Origin: Rhodocyclales bacterium
GTDB lineage: Bacteria; Pseudomonadota; Gammaproteobacteria; Burkholderiales; Rhodocyclaceae
Length of the DNA stretch: 64,000 bases
Assembly: GCA_026399435.1 (NCBI GenBank)
Contig: JAPLQX010000043.1
Location: 1-64,000 of the forward strand
Reading direction: 5' to 3'
The notes under the pieces are model-generated. The model ran no database searches, had not been told where the DNA came from, and saw only the letters and a list, made by a program, of their open reading frames with translations. A program made the position numbers and the translations under genes. Within the stretch, counting starts at the first letter, position 1. Every line of letters starts with the position of its first letter. Shown one piece after another: positions 15,807 to 25,028 of the stretch.

Positions 15807-18572
15807 ATGTCTCAATCGCATCGCGGACAATTCGGCCCCGTCTCACTGCTTGTCCTGCTGGCGCTTCCCGCAGGCTCCGCGGCGGCGGAAGCACTGCCGC
15901 CCTTGCGCATCAATCCTGCCCTGCTCGGCGCCGGCACGCCGCCTGCCGCAGCCGAGCCGGTGGTCACTGCACCGCCGGCGCCAACAACGACAACGCGCGC
16001 CGAACCGATTCCGCCCCCGACCAGAGCCGTGACCACACCCGCCCCGCAGCCGGTCACGCCGGCAGCCCGCGTCGCATCGCAGCCAACAGCACCTCTTGCT
16101 GCGCCGGCCGCAGCAAGCGCAGTGGTACCGGCCCCTTCGCCGCGACAGACCCCCTTGCCGCCTGCCGCAGTCACTGAAGCGCCGCGCCGCCCGGAAGAAC
16201 CGCAGGCAGTTCCACAGCAGCAAGCGGTGCCGCTCGTGACGGCGATCCAGAAACCGCAGGAACCGCCTCAGGTTGAAGAGCGCCCCGTCCTGCCTCCGCT
16301 CTACTCGGCCCACGTCGCTGCCGGAGAACTGCCGGCGCCGGTGCTGCAGCAGACTGCAGGCGTCATGCCCTATCTCAAGCGTGCCGGAGAGACGCTGCCG
16401 ACCTTCATCGTGGCCGACCACATCGCCGGCAGGAATGATGTCGAAGTGGTGGCCGACGGCGACGTCGAATTGCGCAAGCGCAACTCGATCCTGCAGAGTG
16501 ACCGGCTGACCTACTGGCAGCAGACGGATGAAGTGGAAGCCGTGGGCAACGTCCGCCTCTCCCGCGATGGCGACCGCATGCGCGGACCCGCGATGCGCAT
16601 GAAAATGGACGACAGCACGGGCTTTTTCGAACAGCCCGAATACAGCATCCGCCGCATCAAGACCGGATCGGCCGCCACGCTATGGACCGGCACCGAGGAA
16701 CGCGCGTCGGCGGAGCTCACCACCGGCCAGGGCTCGGCGGCGCGCATGGAGTTCGAGGGCGAAGGCAAGTATCGACTCACCGATGCCACCTACAGCACCT
16801 GTACCCCCGCCGCAGGAAGGGATCCCGACTGGTTCGCGCGCACCTCCGATTTGCGCCTCGACTACGACCATGAGGAGGGCACCGCGCGTGACGCCACCCT
16901 GTATTTCAAGGGCACGCCCATCCTCTATTCCCCCTGGTTGAGTTTTTCGCTGAACAATGAACGCAAGAGCGGACTGCTGACCCCCACATTCGGGTCCACC
17001 AGCAGTGGCGGTATCGAATACACCCAGCCGTTCTACTGGAACATCGCACAGAACATGGATGCGACGATCGCGCCACGCATCATGGCCAAGCGCGGCACGC
17101 TGTGGAATGGCGAGTATCGCTATCTGAATCCCTCGTTCAGCGGGACGATGCAGGGGCAATATCTGCCCGACGACAAGCTCGAGCACAAGCGCCGCTCTGC
17201 GTATTCCCTGGCTCACAGCCAGAACCTCGGCTACGGCTTTTCCGGAGCACTCGCGCTCAACGGCGCTTCTGATGGCACCTTCTTCAGCGATCTGGCCAAC
17301 GGCTCGTCGCTAGTATCGCAGACCAATCTGCTGCGCCAGGGCACCCTCAGTTACGGCGGCGCATGGTGGTCGGCCAACCTGCTGGCGCAAAGCTATCAGA
17401 CCCTGCAGGATCCGTCCCTGCCCCCGGTAACAGAACCTTACCGGCGCCTGCCGCAACTGACGCTCAGTGCCAACCGCAGCGACCTGCCCCTCGGAATGAC
17501 TTTCGCATTCAGCGGCGAGCACGTCAGCTTCCGCAATCCGACCCAGGTTCAGGCGCGCCGCTTCACGCTTTATCCGCAGCTATCGCTGCCGCTGCAGACC
17601 GAAGTGCTGAGTGTCACACCCAAGATTGGTTTGCATTCGACGCGCTACAACCTCGATCGCCAGGCTGTCGGCACACCCGACAAGCTCACGCGCAGCGTTC
17701 CGATTTTCAGCGTCGACTCGGGGGTGACGTTTGAGCGAGGCTTCGACTGGCTGGGCAAGACCCTGACCCAGACGCTTGAGCCGCGCCTCTACTACCTTTA
17801 TGTACCGGTGCGCGACCAGAACCTGATCCCGATATTCGATACGGGTATCGCCGACTTCAATTTCGCGCAGATCTTCGGCGAGAACCGCTATGGCGGCGGC
17901 GACCGGATCGGTGACGCCAACCAGGTCACGGCCATGCTCACTTCGCGTCTGCTGGATCCGCTGACCGGCGCCGAGACCATCCGCGCCGCCTTCGGCCAGC
18001 GCTTCTATTTCAGTACGCAGAAAGTCGGACTGCCCGGCGAGGTGCTGCGCAGCGACCGCCAGACAGACTTCCTCGGCTCGCTCTCCGGCCGCATCCTGCC
18101 CAAGACCTACGCCGACCTGGGCGTCCAGTACAACCCGCGTCTGAACCAGATGGAGCGCTTCAACCTCGGCGGTCGCTATCAGCCAGAAGTGGGCAAGGTG
18201 CTGAACGCCGGTTACCGCTATACCCGGGATCAACTGGGCGTGCTCGGTCTGGGCCAGTTCGACATTTCGGGCCAATGGCCGATTTTTGGTGGCTGGCATG
18301 CGGTGGGGCGCTTCAACTACTCGACCAAGGAAAGACGCATGATCGAATCCGTCGCGGGACTGGAATATGACGGCGGCTGCTGGATCGGTCGTGTTGTGTT
18401 CCAGCGTCTCGCGACCCAAACGCAACAGTCCAACACCGCACTTTTCTTCCAGCTCGAGTTGAACGGTTTCGCAAAAGTCGGCTCCAACCCGCTCGATATC
18501 CTGAAACGCAACGTGCCCGGCTATGGTCTGATCAACCAGCAGGGCGCCGAGACCCCCCTGACCACGCCATGA
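15807..18572 (+). CDS. lptD: LPS-assembly outer membrane protein LptD
   Basis: Outer-membrane beta-barrel that inserts lipopolysaccharide with LptE. The ATG at 15807 gives a signal peptide (hydrophobic VSLLVLLALPAGSAAA, residues 11-26) and 921 aa. An unusual Pro/Ala/Thr-rich stretch of about 120 residues (roughly 35-155) separates the signal from the periplasmic OstA/LptA-like domain (IVADHIAGRNDVEVVADGDVELRKRN, near 200). The barrel domain occupies the rest. A longer reading from a TTG at 15759 would spoil the signal peptide. It overlaps surA by ATGA, the conserved lptD-surA-pdxA-rsmA order. Confidence 0.94.
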   Translation: MSQSHRGQFGPVSLLVLLALPAGSAAAEALPPLRINPALLGAGTPPAAAEPVVTAPPAPTTTTRAEPIPPPTRAVTTPAPQPVTPAARVASQPTAPLAAPAAASAVVPAPSPRQTPLPPAAVTEAPRRPEEPQAVPQQQAVPLVTAIQKPQEPPQVEERPVLPPLYSAHVAAGELPAPVLQQTAGVMPYLKRAGETLPTFIVADHIAGRNDVEVVADGDVELRKRNSILQSDRLTYWQQTDEVEAVGNVRLSRDGDRMRGPAMRMKMDDSTGFFEQPEYSIRRIKTGSAATLWTGTEERASAELTTGQGSAARMEFEGEGKYRLTDATYSTCTPAAGRDPDWFARTSDLRLDYDHEEGTARDATLYFKGTPILYSPWLSFSLNNERKSGLLTPTFGSTSSGGIEYTQPFYWNIAQNMDATIAPRIMAKRGTLWNGEYRYLNPSFSGTMQGQYLPDDKLEHKRRSAYSLAHSQNLGYGFSGALALNGASDGTFFSDLANGSSLVSQTNLLRQGTLSYGGAWWSANLLAQSYQTLQDPSLPPVTEPYRRLPQLTLSANRSDLPLGMTFAFSGEHVSFRNPTQVQARRFTLYPQLSLPLQTEVLSVTPKIGLHSTRYNLDRQAVGTPDKLTRSVPIFSVDSGVTFERGFDWLGKTLTQTLEPRLYYLYVPVRDQNLIPIFDTGIADFNFAQIFGENRYGGGDRIGDANQVTAMLTSRLLDPLTGAETIRAAFGQRFYFSTQKVGLPGEVLRSDRQTDFLGSLSGRILPKTYADLGVQYNPRLNQMERFNLGGRYQPEVGKVLNAGYRYTRDQLGVLGLGQFDISGQWPIFGGWHAVGRFNYSTKERRMIESVAGLEYDGGCWIGRVVFQRLATQTQQSNTALFFQLELNGFAKVGSNPLDILKRNVPGYGLINQQGAETPLTTP

Positions 18573-19888
18573 TTTTTCGTTTTCTGCTGCTTTGCCTCCT
18601 GTCCGGCCTCTCCTTGCTCCCGGCGCACGCCCAGACGCGGCGCGCCCAGCCGGTGGAGGTCGACCGCATTGTTGCCGTGGTGAACGACGAGGCCATTACG
18701 GCCTTCGAATTGCGCGGCCGTCTTGCCAAGGTGGAACGACAGCTGCGCGGACAGAACGTGCAACTGCCGCCACGCGAAATACTCGAACGGCAACTCCTCG
18801 AACGCATGATCACCGATCGCGTGCAATTGCAGTTCGCCAAGGAGACCGGCCTGCGCATATCCGATATCGAGCTCGATGCCGCCATGCGTCGCATCGCCGA
18901 AGGCAACAGCCTCTCATTGCAGGATTTCCGTGCCGCGCTTGAGAAGGACGGCATCGCCTGGGTCAAATTCCGCGAAGAGATTCGCGAGGAAATCCTGCTC
19001 TCACGCCTGCGCGACCGCGAGGTGGAGAGTCGCATCGTCGTCTCCGATGGCGAGATCGACAACTATCTGGCCAACCCGGAGCAGGGCAGCGGCACCGGCA
19101 ACATCGAAGTGCATACCGCGCACATCATCCTGCAGGTGCCGGAGCAGGCAAGCCCCGACCAACTGATGCGCATCGGGGCGCGGGCGCAAGCCGCGCTCGA
19201 TCAAATTCGCCGCGGCGAGAACTTTGCCAAGGTGGCCGCCAGTTATTCCGACGCGCCCGACGGACTCTCCTCCGGCGGAGACATGGGCATACGCCCGCTC
19301 GATCGCCTGCCGGCGCTGTATGCCGACACCGTGAAGCAGCTCAAGCCCGGCGAAGTCAGCGACATCCTGCGCAGCCCGGCCGGCTTCCACATCGTCAAGC
19401 TGATCGACAAGAAGGGCGATGCCGGGGCAAAACCGGTCGCCTCGCTGAAGCAGACGCACGCCCGGCATATTCTGATCAAGGTCAACGAACTCGTTTCCGA
19501 AGCCGAGGCGAGGCGCAAGCTGGTCGCGCTCAAGGAGCGGCTCGACAACGGCGCCGATTTTGCCGAACTGGCACGGCTGCATTCCAACGATCTTTCCGCC
19601 GCCAAGGGTGGCGATCTCGGCTGGCTGTATCAGGGCGACACCGTTCCCGATTTCGAGAAGGCCATGGATGCGTTGAAGATCAACGAGAGCAGCGAGCCGG
19701 TCCAGTCGCCTTTCGGCTTCCACCTGATCCAGGTCCTCGAACGCCGCACCGAAGATGCGACGGCAGAGCGTCAGCGGCTCACCGCGCGGCAGGTGCTGCG
19801 CGAGCGCAAGTCCGACGAGGCGTATCAGGACTGGGTCCGGCAAATGCGCGACCGCGCCTATGTCGAATACCGCGCCGAAGATCGCTAG
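18569..19888 (+). CDS. surA: periplasmic chaperone/peptidyl-prolyl isomerase SurA
   Basis: Escorts outer-membrane proteins, including LptD, across the periplasm. The 439-aa protein has a signal peptide ([22 protein letters not shown]), a SurA N-terminal domain (about 30-170) and two parvulin domains (about 180-285, [12 protein letters not shown]...; and 295-395, [10 protein letters not shown]...). It overlaps the lptD stop (ATGA) and the pdxA start, so the operon is translationally coupled. Confidence 0.95.
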   Translation: MIFRFLLLCLLSGLSLLPAHAQTRRAQPVEVDRIVAVVNDEAITAFELRGRLAKVERQLRGQNVQLPPREILERQLLERMITDRVQLQFAKETGLRISDIELDAAMRRIAEGNSLSLQDFRAALEKDGIAWVKFREEIREEILLSRLRDREVESRIVVSDGEIDNYLANPEQGSGTGNIEVHTAHIILQVPEQASPDQLMRIGARAQAALDQIRRGENFAKVAASYSDAPDGLSSGGDMGIRPLDRLPALYADTVKQLKPGEVSDILRSPAGFHIVKLIDKKGDAGAKPVASLKQTHARHILIKVNELVSEAEARRKLVALKERLDNGADFAELARLHSNDLSAAKGGDLGWLYQGDTVPDFEKAMDALKINESSEPVQSPFGFHLIQVLERRTEDATAERQRLTARQVLRERKSDEAYQDWVRQMRDRAYVEYRAEDR

Positions 19889-20852
19889 CCGGAACCATTC
19901 CGCGCCGCCGGTGATCGCGGTCACCTCCGGCGAACCGGCCGGCATCGGCCCGGACCTCTGCCTGCGGCTGGCCGAGCGCACCTGGCCGGCGCGTCTGGTG
20001 GTGCTGGGTGACCGCGAACTTCTGGCCGCCCGCGCGCACCAGCTTGGCCTCGATGCAGGTCGCATCGAGATCCGCCATGTTCCCCTGCAAAAGTCGGCGC
20101 TGGCAGGACGGCTCGATCCCGCCAACGCCCGCTACGTTCTGGACATTCTCGATGTCGCCCTGGCCGGTTGCGTCAGCGGCGAATATGCCGCGATGGTCAC
20201 CGCCCCGGTGCACAAGGGCGTCATCAACGACGCCGGAATCGCCTTCAGCGGCCACACCGAATATCTCGCAGACCACACGGGCACGCCGCGCGTGGTGATG
20301 ATGCTCGCCGGCGCAGGACTGCGCATCGCGCTGGCCACCACGCATCTTGCGCTGAAGGACGTCCCAGCCGCGATCACACGCGGCGATCTGGAAACCACGA
20401 TCCGCATCCTGCATGCCGACATGCAGGCCAAGTTCGGCATCGCCCGCCCCCGCATCCTGGTCGCCGGCCTCAACCCCCATGCCGGCGAAGGCGGCCACAT
20501 GGGCCGCGAGGAAATCGACGTCATCGGCCCGGTGCTCGACAAGCTGCGCGCAGAAGGCATGAACCTGGTCGGACCGCTACCGGCGGATACGCTATTCACG
20601 AAGAATGTCCTCGCCGGCTCCGACGCGCAACTGGCGATGTATCATGATCAGGGCCTCGCGGTGCTCAAGTACGCCGCGTTTGACGAAGGCATCAACGTCA
20701 CGCTCGGGCTGCCGGTCATCCGCACCTCGGTCGACCACGGCACGGCCCTCGACCTGGCCGGGACGGGCAAGGCTTCCGCCACCAGTCTTTTCGCCGCCAT
20801 CGACGCGGCGATTGATATGGCATCGCGCCGGGCCGGCCGAGATGTGCCTTAA
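19860..20852 (+). CDS. pdxA: 4-hydroxythreonine-4-phosphate dehydrogenase
   Basis: NAD-dependent, metal-requiring step of pyridoxal phosphate synthesis. The ATG at 19860 overlaps the surA end by 29 bases and gives 330 aa, the family length; an equally placed GTG just downstream is possible. Motifs: [12 protein letters not shown] (about 22-33), metal-ligand histidines in [10 protein letters not shown] and [12 protein letters not shown], and [17 protein letters not shown] near the C-terminus. A dispersed 20-nt motif relative lies at 20092-20111. Confidence 0.94.
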   Translation: MSNTAPKIASRNHSAPPVIAVTSGEPAGIGPDLCLRLAERTWPARLVVLGDRELLAARAHQLGLDAGRIEIRHVPLQKSALAGRLDPANARYVLDILDVALAGCVSGEYAAMVTAPVHKGVINDAGIAFSGHTEYLADHTGTPRVVMMLAGAGLRIALATTHLALKDVPAAITRGDLETTIRILHADMQAKFGIARPRILVAGLNPHAGEGGHMGREEIDVIGPVLDKLRAEGMNLVGPLPADTLFTKNVLAGSDAQLAMYHDQGLAVLKYAAFDEGINVTLGLPVIRTSVDHGTALDLAGTGKASATSLFAAIDAAIDMASRRAGRDVP

Positions 20853-20858
20853 CTTGGC

Positions 20859-21692
20859 ATGAAAGAACATCAGGGCCACGTCGTACGCAAGCGGTTCGGG
20901 CAGAACTTCCTCGTCTCACCCGGCATCATCCACAAGATCGTGGACGCCATCGGCCCGCGCGCGGGCGACACGGTGGTGGAAATCGGACCGGGGCTGGGCG
21001 CCATCACCGAACCGCTGCTGGAGCGCATCGATCATCTGCACGTGGTCGAGATCGACCGTGATCTGATCGCACGCCTGAGAGAGCGCTTTCCGCCCGAGCG
21101 GCTGACCATCCACGAAGGCGATGCGCTCAAATTCGACTTCGGCGCCCTGAAGGGCCAGGGCCCGCTGAAGATCGTCGGCAACCTGCCCTACAACATTTCC
21201 AGCCCGCTGCTGTTTCACCTGGTTCCGTTCGCGCCGCTGGTGTATGACATGCACTTCATGCTGCAAAAGGAAGTGGTCGACCGCATGGTGGCCGCACCCG
21301 GCAGCAAGGACTTCGGCCGCCTCTCGGTGATGCTGCAGTACCACTACCACATGGAGCGCATGTTCGTCGTCCCGCCCGGCGCCTTCAATCCGGCGCCCAA
21401 GGTCGACTCGGCCATCGTGCGCATGATTCCCGTCGACTTCTCGAAAGTTATGCGAAGCGGTATCCCCGGGGACGGCGCTGGTGATATGGCAAGAGATCCG
21501 GCACTGTTCGCCCGGGTAGTGACTGCCGCCTTCTCGCAGCGGCGCAAGATGCTGCGCAACACCCTGCGCGAATTCATCAGCGAGACCGATCTTACCGCGC
21601 TGGGCATCACGCCCACGGCTCGTGCCGAAGACATCCCCGTGGCCGCCTACGTGCGCCTCGCCAATTCGCTGGCAGATCTTGGCGCGCACTGA
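20859..21692 (+). CDS. rsmA: 16S rRNA m6(2)A1518/A1519 dimethyltransferase
   Basis: SAM-dependent dimethylation of the two adjacent adenines in 16S helix 45. The 277-aa protein has RFGQNFL (about 12-18), the SAM-binding [12 protein letters not shown] (about 40-51) and catalytic NLPYNIS (about 108-114). It starts 6 bp after pdxA. A short stretch, [15 protein letters not shown] near residue 205, looks like an insertion relative to the E. coli protein. Confidence 0.96.
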   Translation: MKEHQGHVVRKRFGQNFLVSPGIIHKIVDAIGPRAGDTVVEIGPGLGAITEPLLERIDHLHVVEIDRDLIARLRERFPPERLTIHEGDALKFDFGALKGQGPLKIVGNLPYNISSPLLFHLVPFAPLVYDMHFMLQKEVVDRMVAAPGSKDFGRLSVMLQYHYHMERMFVVPPGAFNPAPKVDSAIVRMIPVDFSKVMRSGIPGDGAGDMARDPALFARVVTAAFSQRRKMLRNTLREFISETDLTALGITPTARAEDIPVAAYVRLANSLADLGAH

Positions 21693-21705
21693 TCGGCAAG
21701 ATCGG

Positions 21706-22944
21706 ATGATTGCCGTCATCGGCGGAGGCCCGGCGGGCCTCATGGCCGCGGAGGTATTGAGCGCGGCCGGCATGCGCGTCGAGGTGTTCGACGCCATGCC
21801 CTCGGTCGGTCGCAAGTTCCTCCTCGCCGGCCGCGGTGGACTCAACCTGACCCACTCCGAAGCGCCGGACCGCTTTCTCTCCCGCTACGGCGGCCGCCGG
21901 CGGGAAGTCGGCACCTGGCTAGCCGAGTTTGGCCCGCAGCAACTGCGCGACTGGGCGCAGGGACTCGGTGTCGAAACCTTCGTCGGCAGTTCCGGCCGCG
22001 TCTTCCCCAAGGAAATGAAGGCCGCGCCGCTGTTGCGCGCCTGGCTGCACCGCTTGCGCGGCGCCGGCGTGGTGTTCCATGCGCGGCATCGCTGGCGCGG
22101 CTGGCAAGACGACGGACGCGCACTGCGCTTCGATAGTCCGGCACGCGAAGTAGCCGTGGAAGCCGCTGCCGTGGTGCTGGCGCTGGGCGGCGGCAGTTGG
22201 GCGCGGCTGGGTTCGGATGGCGCCTGGGTTCCGCTGCTGCTTGCACGCGGCGTGACGGTGCAGCCCCTGCGTGCGGCCAATTGCGGCTTCAATGTCGCAT
22301 GGAGCGAACATCTGCGCCAGCGCTTTGCCGGCGAGCCGGTCAAGACCGTAGCCGCAACATTTGTCGCACCCGACGGCTCGCGCATCGAGCGCGATGGCGA
22401 GTTCCTCATCACGGAGCATGGCGTCGAAGGCAGCTTGATCTATGCCCTCTCCGCACCGCTGCGCGATGGCATCGAAGCCACGGGCAGCGCCACGCTGCTT
22501 CTCGACCTTGCCCCCGGCCGCAAGTTGCAGCGCCTCACGGATGATCTGGCGCACCCGCGCGGCCGCGATTCGCTCTCCAACCATCTGCGACGCCGCGCCG
22601 GCATCGACGGCGTCAAGGCGGCACTGCTGCATGAATGCGCCGCTGCAGAAGATCTCGCCAGTCCGGCACGGCTCGCCGCAATCATCAAGGCGCTGCCGCT
22701 GCGCCTGGTTTCGCCGCGTCCGCTCGACGAAGCGATCAGCAGCGTCGGCGGCGTCGACTTTGCCGCACTCGACGACGCGCTGATGCTGCGTGAACTGCCC
22801 GGCACTTTCTGCGCCGGGGAAATGCTCGACTGGGAAGCGCCGACCGGCGGCTATCTGCTCACGGCCTGCTTTGCCAGCGGTCGCGCCGCCGGGCGCGGCG
22901 TGCTGCGCTGGCTGGGTCACCTGCAACCGGCAGCGCCGCAATAA
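21706..22944 (+). CDS. NAD(P)/FAD-dependent oxidoreductase, HI0933/TIGR03862 family
   Basis: A 412-aa flavoprotein of the BaiN/HI0933-like family; its physiological substrate is unknown. FAD-binding IGGGPAGLMAAEVL (about 4-17), GRGGLNLTHSE (about 42-52) and the C-terminal GGVDFAALD...GTFCAGEMLDWEAPTGGYLLTACFASGRAAG (from about 346) are diagnostic. The ATG at 21706 starts 13 bp after rsmA, before the dinucleotide fold. Probably the last gene of the lptD operon. Confidence 0.85.
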   Translation: MIAVIGGGPAGLMAAEVLSAAGMRVEVFDAMPSVGRKFLLAGRGGLNLTHSEAPDRFLSRYGGRRREVGTWLAEFGPQQLRDWAQGLGVETFVGSSGRVFPKEMKAAPLLRAWLHRLRGAGVVFHARHRWRGWQDDGRALRFDSPAREVAVEAAAVVLALGGGSWARLGSDGAWVPLLLARGVTVQPLRAANCGFNVAWSEHLRQRFAGEPVKTVAATFVAPDGSRIERDGEFLITEHGVEGSLIYALSAPLRDGIEATGSATLLLDLAPGRKLQRLTDDLAHPRGRDSLSNHLRRRAGIDGVKAALLHECAAAEDLASPARLAAIIKALPLRLVSPRPLDEAISSVGGVDFAALDDALMLRELPGTFCAGEMLDWEAPTGGYLLTACFASGRAAGRGVLRWLGHLQPAAPQ

Positions 22945-22945
22945 T

Positions 22946-23140
22946 TCAGCCTTGCTTCTTCACCGCGCAGGTGCTGAAGCCGAACATCGCATAGGGAGGG
23001 CACCAGCCGATCGCTCCGGTAGCCAGGGGCAGCGCGCCAATCCACGCCCACACCGGACCACCCATGGCTGCCCAGCCGACCAGTCCGAGACCGACAACAA
23101 TGCGCACTACGCGGTCAATGCCGCCGACATTCAGTTTCAT
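22946..23140 (-). CDS. DUF2892 (YgaP-like) inner membrane protein
   Basis: A 64-aa protein that begins MKLNVGGIDRVVRIVVG, typical of DUF2892. It has two short hydrophobic segments (about 13-30 and 33-46) and a CPPYAMFGFSTC Cys pair near the C-terminus. An AAGGAG Shine-Dalgarno precedes the ATG. It lies 71 bp downstream of the Crp/Fnr gene on the same strand, suggesting that the regulator controls it or is co-transcribed with it. Similar domains accompany rhodaneses in sulfur metabolism; no rhodanese is present here. Confidence 0.8.
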   Translation of the reverse strand: MKLNVGGIDRVVRIVVGLGLVGWAAMGGPVWAWIGALPLATGAIGWCPPYAMFGFSTCAVKKQG

Positions 23141-23211
23141 GGTTTTCTCCTTTTTTGGGGTTATGCAACAAAGAACGCATTACACCACCGCCGCCCGCGC
23201 CTGACTGTAAC

Positions 23212-23928
23212 CTAAGTCACAGAGGCGACCCGGCGCAAGCCCGCGGCATCGAGCACCTCCACCTGTTCGCGACCGAGCCGCACCAGTCCCTGCTCGGCAA
23301 AGCCCTTCAGCAGCCGGCTGACCATTTCGCGCACGCTGCCCAGTTCATCCGCGAGTTGCTGGTGGGTGGCGTACACCACGCGGCCCTTGCCCAAGAGCAG
23401 CGCTGCCAGCCGCTGGTCGAGCTTGCGAAAGGCGACCTCCTCCACCAGTTGCATCAACTCGGCCACGCGCTCGGAGAACAACGAGAACACGAAGTCGCGA
23501 AAGGCCGGCTCGGCCAGCATCTCGTCGAACAATTGCCGCGGCAGCAGGGCCAGCGTGGTTTGGCCCTCGCTCACGCCGCGCGCGTTGTAATCGGCGTGTC
23601 CGAGCAGACAGCTCGAGGTGATGATGCAGCTCTCGCCCGCCCGCACCCGGTACAGCGGCAGTTCGCGCCCGCCGGCGCTGACCTTGACGACACGGATCGC
23701 GCCGTCGAGCACGAAGGGAAAGCCGCGACACGGCTGGTGCTCGTCGAATACCGCCGTTCCGGAAGGAATCGACAGGGTCTGCATCGTGTCGCAGACTCGC
23801 CGCAGGAGGCCGGCCGGCAGCTTCGCCAGGACCGGGTAGAGCCCCACCAGCGCCTCGGCCTTAGTTTCGGCCGCTTCGCTTAACGTCGATGAATCCGACG
23901 TTAGCCTCCACTGAAACTTCGTTTTCAC
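23212..23928 (-). CDS. Crp/Fnr family transcriptional regulator
   Basis: Has a cyclic-nucleotide-binding-type sensor domain (about 30-150: [12 protein letters not shown]...[13 protein letters not shown]) and a C-terminal helix-turn-helix ([23 protein letters not shown], about 190-212). No N-terminal FNR-type Cys cluster is present, so oxygen sensing through iron-sulfur is unlikely. Start is uncertain. The GTG at 23928 overlaps the xth stop and gives 238 aa, but its first 27 codons contain a hairpin repeat (23862-23923) that also occurs in the fbp leader. A GTG at 23847 (211 aa) would place the repeat in the leader instead. Confidence 0.82.
   Translation of the reverse strand: MKTKFQWRLTSDSSTLSEAAETKAEALVGLYPVLAKLPAGLLRRVCDTMQTLSIPSGTAVFDEHQPCRGFPFVLDGAIRVVKVSAGGRELPLYRVRAGESCIITSSCLLGHADYNARGVSEGQTTLALLPRQLFDEMLAEPAFRDFVFSLFSERVAELMQLVEEVAFRKLDQRLAALLLGKGRVVYATHQQLADELGSVREMVSRLLKGFAEQGLVRLGREQVEVLDAAGLRRVASVT
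23862..23923 (-). repeat. 62-nt hairpin repeat, copy A (crp)
   Basis: Stem TAACGTCG/CGACGTTA (23881-23888 and 23896-23903) with a 7-base loop, flanked by TAGTTT-CGGCCGCT and AGCCTCCACTGAA. It aligns without gaps to 38280-38341 at about 48 of 62 positions, with paired changes in the stem. Confidence 0.75.
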
Positions 23929-24701
23929 GCCGGCCCGGGCTCCAGCGTGGCTATCACCGGGGCATGGTCGGAAGGCCGCTCCAGCTTGCGCGGCGCCTTG
24001 TCGATCGCGCAGGCGCGGCATACCGTCGCCAGCGGCTTTGACAGCAGGATATGGTCGATGCGCAAGCCGCGATTCAGGCGAAAACCCATCTGCCGGTAAT
24101 CCCACCACGAGTAGAGCTTCTCCGGCTGCTCGAAGAGGCGGAACGCGTCGGCCAGACCGAGGTCGAGAAAAGCCCGGAACGCCGCGCGCTCCAGCTCGCT
24201 GCACAGCACCTGATCCTTCCACAAAACCGGATCATGCACATCGCGATCTTCCGGCGCGATGTTGTAGTCGCCGAGCAGGGCCAGATTCGGCCAGCGCTGC
24301 AACTCGTCGCGCAAGAAGCCGGCGAGTGCCGTGAGCCAGCGCAGCTTGTACTCGTATTTGTCGGAGCCGACCGCCTGACCATTCGGCATGTAGGCACAGA
24401 CCACGCGCACGCCATTCACCGTGGCGGCGAGCACGCGCTTCTGCTCGTCGGCAAAGCCGGGCATGTCGCAGCGGATGTCGTGCAGCGTGCCGCGCGCCAG
24501 GATGGCGACGCCGTTGTAGGTCTTCTGCCCGTTGTGCGCGGAGTGATAGCCGGCGGCTTCCAGTTCGGCATAGGGGAAGACCTTGTCCTCCATCTTGGTT
24601 TCCTGCAGGCAGAGGACATCCGCCTGAGTCGCCGCCAGCCAGTCGAGCACATGCGGCAGGCGCACCTTGAGCGAATTCACGTTCCACGTCGCGATCTTCA
24701 T
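23925..24701 (-). CDS. xth: exodeoxyribonuclease III
   Basis: Mg-dependent 3'-5' exonuclease and AP endonuclease of base-excision repair. The 258-aa protein shows catalytic motifs in order: [11 protein letters not shown] (about 4-14), CLQETKM (about 31-37), [15 protein letters not shown] (about 151-165) and SDHAPVIA (about 246-253). Length is normal. It reads into the Crp/Fnr gene with a GTGA overlap if that gene uses its first start. Confidence 0.95.
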   Translation of the reverse strand: MKIATWNVNSLKVRLPHVLDWLAATQADVLCLQETKMEDKVFPYAELEAAGYHSAHNGQKTYNGVAILARGTLHDIRCDMPGFADEQKRVLAATVNGVRVVCAYMPNGQAVGSDKYEYKLRWLTALAGFLRDELQRWPNLALLGDYNIAPEDRDVHDPVLWKDQVLCSELERAAFRAFLDLGLADAFRLFEQPEKLYSWWDYRQMGFRLNRGLRIDHILLSKPLATVCRACAIDKAPRKLERPSDHAPVIATLEPGPA

Positions 24702-24780
24702 GCGCCGATGATACCCGAGCAGGGCGGACGTCTATAATCAAATGCAGGGCCAACCCAGCCCGAGGAAATGGAGGTGCATC

Positions 24781-24969
24781 ATGTTCGATTCACCTGTCGC
24801 ACCCTGCCCTGTCTGCGGCGAGATGGTGCTGCTGGACGAGACCCAGCGCGAATGCGCCCGTGAGCACGGCTGCCACCCGGACACACCCTGCCCGCTGCAG
24901 AAGTATTTCACCGGCATTGATTTCAGCGTCGAACAGCCGAAGCAGAAGTTGCGCGACAAAGGCTACTGA
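24781..24969 (+). CDS. small Cys-rich (zinc-ribbon-like) protein, 62 aa
   Basis: Not assigned to a family. CPVC at residues 9-12 and C25/H29/C31/H32/C37 could bind zinc, with a C-terminal FSVEQPKQKLRDKGY. Good Shine-Dalgarno (GGAGG) before the ATG at 24781; the longer in-frame start at 24742 would include that ribosome-binding site. Stands alone, divergent from xth and convergent with prlC. Confidence 0.65.
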   Translation: MFDSPVAPCPVCGEMVLLDETQRECAREHGCHPDTPCPLQKYFTGIDFSVEQPKQKLRDKGY

Positions 24970-25028
24970 GCGCAGCAAGAGTCGGCGCCGGTACTACGGT
25001 GACTTGCGCGGCGATTTACGCCGGCAAT

